38,516 nucleotides of DNA from Symbiodinium natans (lineage: Eukaryota > Sar > Dinophyceae > Suessiales > Symbiodiniaceae), in assembly GCA_905221605.1 (NCBI GenBank), contig CAJNDS010000786.1, positions 32,501 through 71,016 of the forward strand, written 5' to 3'. The stretch's first letter is position 1; each line of letters opens with the position of its first letter. Positions 31,736-38,516 of this stretch are shown here, one piece after another. The position numbers and the translations under genes are program-made. The notes beneath the pieces are model-generated. The model was not told the DNA's origin. It did no database searches and saw nothing but the letters and a program-made list of their open reading frames with translations.

Positions 31736-32520
31736 CCATGTCGGTCCAGCAGCGTGACGAAGAGGCACCGGTCGCATCCGTCCGAGCTTGAAACCTTCGA
31801 AGCCAATCTGTAAAACCGCAATCCTATAGAGCTTTAAACAAATTCTTGTTCAGCTGGTGTCAAGGCCACAAGGCAGCAGGCCATGACCTTCCATTTTTAG
31901 TTGTTAGGGGTTTACACTCGTTTAGGGTTCCAGGATTCCATGGCTGGACAGGGTCGTGCTGAAGCGCCGCGGGGAAACGTTGCGAAACCTGACTGACTCA
32001 TTGTAGGTTCCTCCTAGCAGGAAGATGTTGGCCCGGCATCTCAAGCCTCTGAACCTTGTAAATGCCCTACAAGCCTTGAGAGTTCGACGACCGGAGAATC
32101 TTGACCCCCGGTCCTTACAAGTTCTCCAAGATTCGAGTTTTATCCCAGAAGCAGCTGTTCCCTCGTTCATCCTCAAAGGTATGGCCACCATAGGTCATGA
32201 AAGCTGTTGAAGCAACCCTGGCTCAGTCTCTCGGAACACCCTGGAACCTATAAGCCCCAATCGCCAGGCCCCCTTCATGCCGGGGTGCCGGGGCGCGCAG
32301 TGCATAAAGGCGCTGATCTTCGTTCCGTCAGGGCTTGTGCTTTCTTCTAGGGCTTGGACTGAGGATTTTCATGCGGCTCCATAGGGCTATGCGGCTGTGC
32401 GTTGGGAGCTGGTCGTTCAAGTCTTCAAACCCTGAGCCCAGAAAAAAGAAAGGGTTTGCTGTCGGTTTCAACGGGTTGAATGGAACATCCCGGGCAAGTC
32501 AGGCTGTGTCTTGAAGCCTC
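31736..32520. repeat. R-family dispersed repeat, copy 7
   Basis: Lies inside the right 4 kb tandem copy; closest to copy 6. Confidence 0.8.
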
Positions 32521-32917
32521 GATTCACAAAGAGAGAAGAGAGATCGGAGCTCTAGGGGTTTAAGATGGTTTAAGGTTCGAGGGCATACAAATCTGGATCA
32601 CGTTGGGTGCGCAGTGCGCAACCCCATGTCTCATGCCTTGACTCCATGCCCCGGGCCCCCCCTTTTTTCCCCAAACGCTTAGCGCTCCGGACGAGTCTCT
32701 GAGGGTGTCGTCCAACGAATGCGCCGCCGACGCGCCGATCGCCGTGCGGCGAGAGCTGCCCCAAACTCCTCGGACCGGGGGTTTTGTGCATTTAGCGACG
32801 ACAGGGTCCGGTCATGTCCGGTGTACGTTCCGCGGGTCTCAGGGAATTTCGCGTGTTCGCCCTTCGGGCTTAGGGTATTTAAGGGTTGAATTTTGATTTT
32901 GAGGGGTTTGGGATTGA

Positions 32918-33408
32918 CGTTGGCAGGCGGTTCGTTCTCTCTCTTGAGTTGCAAGTGTACACAGACACTACCTATGTGGCAGGTTTGAGGTATAGGCGTA
33001 GGCCCTAGGCCCATACGAGTAGCCTCAGACTGGCATCTGCTTGTCACATGGCACAAGTAAGAGTCAGCTGGCTATGCTGGCGCGGGCAGTTTTGAGTGGC
33101 TGCTGCTCACTTTTGGGTTTGGAGCTTAGGGCTTAAGGTCTTGCAGAATCAGCGCTTGCCTGAGGACATTTGTGTATCAGATTATTTTGCAAACCCGTGT
33201 TTTCTTCGTTCAGCAGCGATGTGCTGGACTTGACTGCACTACAGCATGCTACTGCCAGGTGCTTATGCAAGCATAAACTTATAAACTGTCTCTCTAGGGA
33301 TATTGACCCTTGCACCTCTCCGGTCTGATTAACAAATGCTTGCAAAGTGGCAAGAGGCAGGAGCGTATGCTAGAATTGCTATGCGCCTGCTGTCCCGAAC
33401 GACAGCAC
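32918..33408. other. Insertion present in segment B only
   Basis: Segment A reads directly from GGGATTGACGT to CCACAGGAGCC with about 11 bases between; segment B has this block instead. No clear terminal inverted repeat or target-site duplication was found. CGCCTGC near the right end mirrors part of GGCAGGCGG near the left, too short to prove a transposon. No open frame of note. Confidence 0.7.
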
Positions 33409-35275
33409 TCCACAGGAGCCTGGCCGGGATGCTCTTGTTGCAGGCCGAAGCAGCAGCGCCCCCCAAATTTCCCCGAAGCCGAAGTCGCGCGGATTCCGGG
33501 GATGAACAGGACATGTCCGATCGTTCACGGCTGGGTTTGGGAATCTTGAGTGCTCGTACCGTGGTGGGCAAATGCATGTGGCATCTTCACAGAGGCCGGG
33601 TTATTCCAGCTTTGGCGGCTTGGGAGTTTTGCTTTGTTTTCGTTGTGGAATGTTGGATGCAGGCTTCCCGCACTCGGGTCAGGGGGGTCGGATGTCTGTG
33701 TCATTTTTGTCTTTTCCCTCTCTGACTCTCTCTCGCTCTGACTCGCTCCCTCTCTCTCTCTCTATTTACTGTTGCGTGCCTGAGCTGAAGGCTCTTGCTG
33801 AGAGGGTTCTGCAGTTCTGCTTGCATGCTTCGAGAATCTTCCAGGCCTGCGTTCTTCTGGTGGGCCTACACCCAAAAAGCCCCAAGCCCTATAGGCGAGA
33901 GATTTGCGAGTCTGCGGGTGTAAAATTAGGCGTTCAGAGCGAAGCTGCGATGCAGCAGGAGCGGTCGAGAATGTTTGCAACCGCGTGGACCAGGCAGCGA
34001 AGTTGCTGCCATGCTGGACCCTAGCCCTAAACCCTAAACTTCCTAAACCGGATAAGCATCCCGAAGCCCCAAGCAGCCCTATGGCTACACCCGAAGACGG
34101 GGCATGACGGGGCAAGCCCTGGTCCGTTGGATCTGCGGCGTTCGTGCTTCGTGGCTTACGGCTTGGCTTTTGGGGTGCGTGGAAGGGCAGTTTCTCGGGC
34201 AAGCCGCGAAAAGAGGGACAGCTCGGTGTTTTATTTGTCCTCTTGCTGGGGGCGGATAGTGGCTTAGAGGGGCTTTTGGGCGATTGGGGACTCTATGCAC
34301 CAGATGGGCTTTTATCCGGCGGAGCTTCGCCGATTCGCTTTTGAACAGTGTACACCTCTCCGGACTTCAAGCCCTCGGCACCAAAAGTACGTGCGCGGGA
34401 CCCCACCGCCCCCCGCCCCCCCGACCCCCCCTCCTACTAACCCTATAAGCCAACCCTTTCACACACCTCGAATGCGGCCAGGATGAGTCTTGGCAGGAGC
34501 GCCGGCCTTGGCGGAGCTTTTGGCCTTCTTCCGTGCTCGAGCACCCCCGAGCTCTCCGAAACCCCTCATCGCCCCTTGAAAGCCCAGAGCCCGAACAGTT
34601 TTGGAGCCTCCCCAAACTCGCCCCAACAATCGAGGCCACTCGGCCTGGTGCGAACGGCAGGTGGCGGACCGGGCCTCTGAACCTCTCCAAGCGGGGTGTT
34701 TCGGTCTTCTGCCAGATCTCCTGAATGCTCAGCGCAAAAGGGCTTTATTCCATGTGGCAGGGGTCGGGGGGTCAGGGGAGTCTGCGCGGTGACCCCAGCC
34801 AAAGGCCTTTTCGCGCCAACAGACTTCGATGAGGCCTGGGCCCCCCCTCCCCTTCTTGAATCCCGTCCTTGAACCGTTTCGGGATGTGCGCTTGAAGGTA
34901 AGGGGGTTTGGGGCTCCGTGCGTTTTCCATGGTGCAGGGCTGCTTTGCCAGTAGGCTTCCGGGCTCAAAGGGTGTTGAATGTAGAGGCCAGGACTGTGCT
35001 GTACTGTCAGGGTCCTGAGGTGTTGCGGAAACGGCCCTTGAAATCCCCGCTCTAAACCTGTCCCCTCAAGTATGGCCGGGTAGCGGCTTGCAACAACCAT
35101 TCATGATTCCAGGGTAGGTGGGCCACGCGACAGCACCCCTCAACCCTGGATGCTTGGGGAGGATGTCTGGGGCACCTGCTGCAGGCGCACGGCAGCAGGG
35201 TTTGGGGAGAGTTTGGCGGGGGTTGAGAGTTCAGGGTCTTTTTGAAAGCTTGAAAGTGTGTTCAGGGCATTTCAG

Positions 35276-35739
35276 GGCTTGGGAGGGGGGAGAAGGCTTC
35301 GATCCCATGAAGAACATCCGAGCTTTGTTTCAAAAGCCACTCTCACATCGTGCCATTTTGTACCCTCGGAGCCCCAAGGCGCCGCCGTCCTGAACACTTT
35401 TTCGGAAGTCGAAGGCCTGTACACTCCTTACTAGTAAAGCCATTTGAGGCCCTGAACTCCTGAGCCGCGATTGCCCCGAAGGCCCTCGATGAAGCCCTGC
35501 GCCCCGAACTCTCCACTGCAAGCCAAACCCCAAACCCGAACCTCAAGCCCTCAGCCCGAAGCCCGCGCCGATCCAGGAAGTTCTCCATGAATCGCCTTTT
35601 GAAGCGATTTCGGAGGAAGCCGCAGGCAGGTGCAAAAGGTGTGAATGACTGAGAGGGAGGGAGAGAGATGAGAGAGAGAGAGGAAAGCCGAGGATCCCCG
35701 AATACCGGGGCAAGCGCACAGCCAGGGGGTTCGCCCCTA
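35276..35739. other. Spacer with no gene recognised
   Basis: GC-rich sequence with GAGAGA stretches beginning near 35650. No match elsewhere in the window was noticed. Confidence 0.4.
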
Positions 35740-35746
35740 CGCCCCC

Positions 35747-35793
<47 letters not shown>

Positions 35794-35930
35794 TGACGAA
35801 AGAAAGAAAGAAAGAGTGAGTGTGTGAGTGTGTGAGTGAGTGAGTGAGTGAGTGAGTGAGTGAGTGAGTGTAGTGTAGTGTAGTGTAGTGTAGTGTAGTG
35901 AGTGAGTGAGTGTAGTGTAGTGAGTGAGTA

Positions 35931-36026
<96 letters not shown>

Positions 36027-36135
36027 CGTGTGAGTGTGTGTGAGTGAGTGAGTGTGAGTGAGTGTGAGTGAGTGTGAGTGAGCGTGAGTGTGTGAGTGTG
36101 TGATTGTGTGAGTGTGTGTGTGTGTGTGTGTGTGC
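35740..36135. repeat. Compound microsatellite: GAAA, GA, GTGA, TAGTG, GAGAGT, GT
   Basis: Successive blocks of different but related short units, each grading into the next. The minus-strand Ser/Leu/Thr-rich open frame across it is a repeat artefact. Confidence 0.97.
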
Positions 36136-36310
36136 GGGGACGGGGTTGGTGCTGGGATGTCTTGGGAGATGTTTTTGGGTCGATTCTGCTGAAACTGGCT
36201 TGGACATCAGCGGTGTTCGGTCTTGGGGTCCTTGGGCTGGGAGGGCCTCTTTTGGCAATCTGGGATCTGGGAATCTAGGGTTTGGAGGTGCGTCCCAACT
36301 TTGTAAGATT
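36104..36310. repeat. G-family repeat, copy 3
   Basis: Matches 15318-15520 after a GT tract: the block CAATCTGGGATCTGGGA and the ending GGTTTGGAGGTGC.TCCCAAC are shared. It lies far from the array, so the family is dispersed. Confidence 0.65.
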
Positions 36311-37004
36311 GGGGGGTTGTCGGGCTTGAAGTCCTGCATGGACTTCAGGCAACAGGCACAGGGGGGCACCTCTTAGCCGCCTTAGCTGGGCAGTTCTGAG
36401 GCAGGAGGGTCTTGGCCCATCGAGAAACCAGCCTGTGCTGGTCCACAGAGTGTTGGGGGGGTTGGGGTTTAGGGGGTTCCACCCCCATCAAGCAATGTCC
36501 TGGGAGGCGCTGAAAGACGAGGTCAGCCAGCTGCTCCTTGGAAGCTCTTGAGAGTAAGATTTCGGGCGGAAGTTCGGCAGGGGTAGCCTTGCCCGGCCCT
36601 TCAATTGAGCTTGACAACGAAAGCCTGCACCCGCCCTGACCAACGCCCGCCTTAAACCCCCGAGATCCTGACTTCAAGGTTGACCCAGGTGCTGGCCCTG
36701 ACCGACTACAGAGAGGAGGCCGGATCAGGTTGTTTTCATTGTTCTCGGCGTTGGGCTTGGGCAAGTGCACGTTTTATTGGCGGTGGACTGCTTATGAACA
36801 GCCTCGTGTTGTTTAGGCGAAAGGCTCCGAGCAAGGCACTTCTGCATGCCACGCGCGTTGGCTTTCGGGTCTCTGAGGTTTGTTCTTCAACCTCGTGTTT
36901 AGTTCCAGAGCTGAGCCGCGCTGCTTCAAGGGTTTAGGGCCGGTGGAGGTTAAAAGGGTCGGACAGCTGTGGGCCCAGCGAAGATAGGTCCGTGGAAAGT
37001 CCAA
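36311..37004. other. Spacer with no gene recognised
   Basis: Contains only a short hairpin (TGAAGTCC/GGACTTCA near 36323-36343). No exon or repeat copy was identified. Confidence 0.4.
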
Positions 37005-37018
37005 AGTGCTTTCCCCAC

Positions 37019-37106
37019 TTCAGCCTGCCACAGATCTGTGATTCCGCCATGGAGAACGTCGACGCGCTGCTGGAGCGGTCCGAGCTGCCATGTTTCTGCC
37101 TGGGGG
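37019..37106 (+). CDS. Exon-like block, duplicate of 32-119
   Basis: Reads QICDSAMENVDALLERSELP and then CFCLGG, in the same frame as the left copy and with GC following at 37107-37108. Product unknown. Confidence 0.35.
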
Positions 37107-37479
37107 GCGTTCAGGGCCTGGGCGTGGCGGGTTAGGACGGTTACGGTTAGGGGATACGCCGTGCGGGAGGCCTCCAGGCTTCTACGCTCGGCTGCCCTAA
37201 GCACCCTGTCCCCAAAGTGTAGCCTGCTGTCCTGACTGTAGCGGCCTAGTTAGAGGGTTGAAGCTTCTGGCTTTGGGAGGCTCAGGGCCTTGCAAGAGTC
37301 CAGGGTTGAGGCTTTGTCTTGTCGGTTTCGACAGCTCTGCTGTGTCTTGAGCCAGGAATCGACGACTGCACATGACCCAGCGCAACTGGAGACCGATCCT
37401 GGCGCGCCCCGCTGCGGTACATGGGGTTCAGAGGTTTGGTATTAAAGGGCTTAGCGCGGCGTGTCCACTTGGCGGGTGC

Positions 37480-37860
37480 TTCGGGTCGTCTGCTGACCCT
37501 GGTTCCAATATGGCGGGCGCTCCTTTGTCAAGATAGCCAGCGGCGAGCGCCTTCGTCGCGAGGCTGACCCTATAGACATGTGCGTGCTTCGCGCTTGTTT
37601 GTCCCTGCAGCCTCAGCCCGCCCGAGCCCAAAAGGCATCCGACTACACTCGTAGTCTGAACTGAGGAGCAGGGCCATCGGATTCGATTGCAGCTCCGGGA
37701 CACCCTGAGCCCTAAGCACGACCAAAAGCTCGAAGCCATGAATGCAGAGGGCCGCAAGAGGCTGTCAACCCCAGACCTTCGAAAACACCTAAGCGCTTCA
37801 AGCTGCTGAAATGGGCTTCGGGGCCATGTCCTTGGACCAAAGCAGGAGTCCCATGGCCCT
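37480..37860. other. Extra block in the right end copy
   Basis: About 380 bases absent from the left end copy. No terminal repeats or coding frame were recognised; it could be an insertion here or a deletion in the left copy. Confidence 0.5.
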
Positions 37861-38516
37861 TACACCCCAAGTCTCGGACCAACAAGAATCCGCTTGGAGC
37901 TCCCCTACTTGCGTACATCGCTCTCTGGAGAGTATAGATTCCCTCTACAGCCTTCCAACCCTCGCAAGCCTACTGGAGAGCGCCCGCAGAGCGCCCGGAA
38001 GGGCCCCCCCCGTGTTGTGGCTCCGCTGTCCAGGTCGCCGCTCTGCTCGTCGCCTCCAGACCTCGGAAGGCCGGAGCCTGCAGCCTTCCATTTTTGTTTT
38101 GAGTGAGGTCTTCTGCGTTTTTTTGAGGGAGGGGGGGCTTAAAACTTTTTGAGCTTTGGGGACTTTCGAACTTCTTCGACGTGACAGGAGGACGGGATGA
38201 GCTCAGATTTCGAGCTGGCATCTCACTCGAGCCAGGGCCCACACGCCCCAAGCAGTACCCAGAGAGGCTAGCAGCGGAGGAAGAAAGGCGGAGGATGGGT
38301 GATGATCCCTGGTGTGACTTCAAGAGCTTCGGCTAAGCAGGCGCCGTACACCCTGAATCCCCTGGACGCACAGCCCGCCAATAGTGCAGGGCGGTGCCAA
38401 TGTAGGTCCCCTATTCAGGATGTAGACTCGTAGACCCTCCGCGCCGGAACCCCGCAACGCCTCAGGGCCTCGAACTCTTCCCCGTCTTCATTCTTCTCAG
38501 CCCCGTTTGCCAACGC

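Larger units (their letters stand above)
31040..35275. repeat. Right copy of the 4 kb tandem segment (segment B)
   Basis: Collinear with segment A but without the inverted arms. It has about 490 extra bases at 32918-33408 and about 110 extra at 33637-33750. Elsewhere the copies differ by substitutions and short indels. Confidence 0.9.
37005..38516. repeat. Right copy of the end segment, cut by the window edge
   Basis: Matches 13-1200 in order. 37480-37860 has no counterpart in the left copy, which jumps from CACTTGGCG to the block with CCAAGTCTCGGACC. The right copy may continue beyond the window. Confidence 0.8.

Noticed and set aside
27178-35275. Reading segments A and B as long terminal repeats of a retroelement
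   Set aside because: They are adjacent with only about 95 bases between them, and no polymerase, integrase or primer-binding site lies inside.
35737-36369. Minus-strand 210-codon frame rich in Ser, Leu, Thr and His
   Set aside because: It is the translation of the compound microsatellite.

Overview
This window looks like nuclear DNA of a eukaryotic microalga, most likely a dinoflagellate (Symbiodiniaceae-like). Another TTTAGGG-telomere alveolate such as a chromerid cannot be excluded. Three things point this way. (i) There is no dense set of long open frames; coding signal comes in short exons. (ii) Where exons can be joined with confidence (the kinase at 2629-6333), the introns obey the dinoflagellate rule: most 5' splice sites are GC rather than GT, and the acceptor AG is nearly always followed by G. 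(iii) There is an internal tract of CCCTAAA (TTTAGGG) repeats at 8931-9002. No rRNA, tRNA, spliced-leader gene, CRISPR array or bacterial-type operon was seen.

Layout. 1-1200 is one copy of a segment that returns, diverged, at 37005-38516. 1200-2628 shows no gene and holds telomere-like and TA-rich tracts. 2629-7643 (+) is an SNF1/AMPK-like Ser/Thr kinase gene (K1) split into at least 12 small exons that join in phase. 8160-9720 is a mosaic: a fragment of a dispersed repeat, a kinase-flank fragment, an interstitial telomeric tract, and a second partial kinase (K2) whose activation-loop exon is present in both orientations. 9736-24790 is a tandem array of a 6.5-6.9 kb unit (two full copies and a truncated third) with nested sub-repeats and long GT tracts. 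24791-26975 is a third kinase copy (K3), broken by an inversion, a frameshifting deletion, an HRD-to-HGD change and loss of the magnesium-loop exons. 27178-30945 and 31040-35275 are two tandem copies of a roughly 4 kb segment. 35640-36310 is a compound microsatellite plus another dispersed repeat copy.

The only well-supported potentially working gene is K1. It retains the VAVK lysine, the alpha-C glutamate, the HRDLK loop, the DFG loop and the APE motif; the glycine loop and the C-terminal end are less certain. The rest is duplicated and rearranged material. A recurring theme stands out: short inverted duplications, many centred on exon-like sequence, at 9160-9341, 11557-11645, 15875-16008, 18006-18095, 22753-22869, 25018-25084, 27530-27670, 29544-29644 and 30741-30837. 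For several, a related copy elsewhere in the window lacks the inverted arm. At 15875-16008 and 22753-22869 the two arms differ only at synonymous positions of a small protein module, which suggests the inverted copy came from a coding paralogue. If transcribed, these loci would give hairpin RNAs; that is inference.
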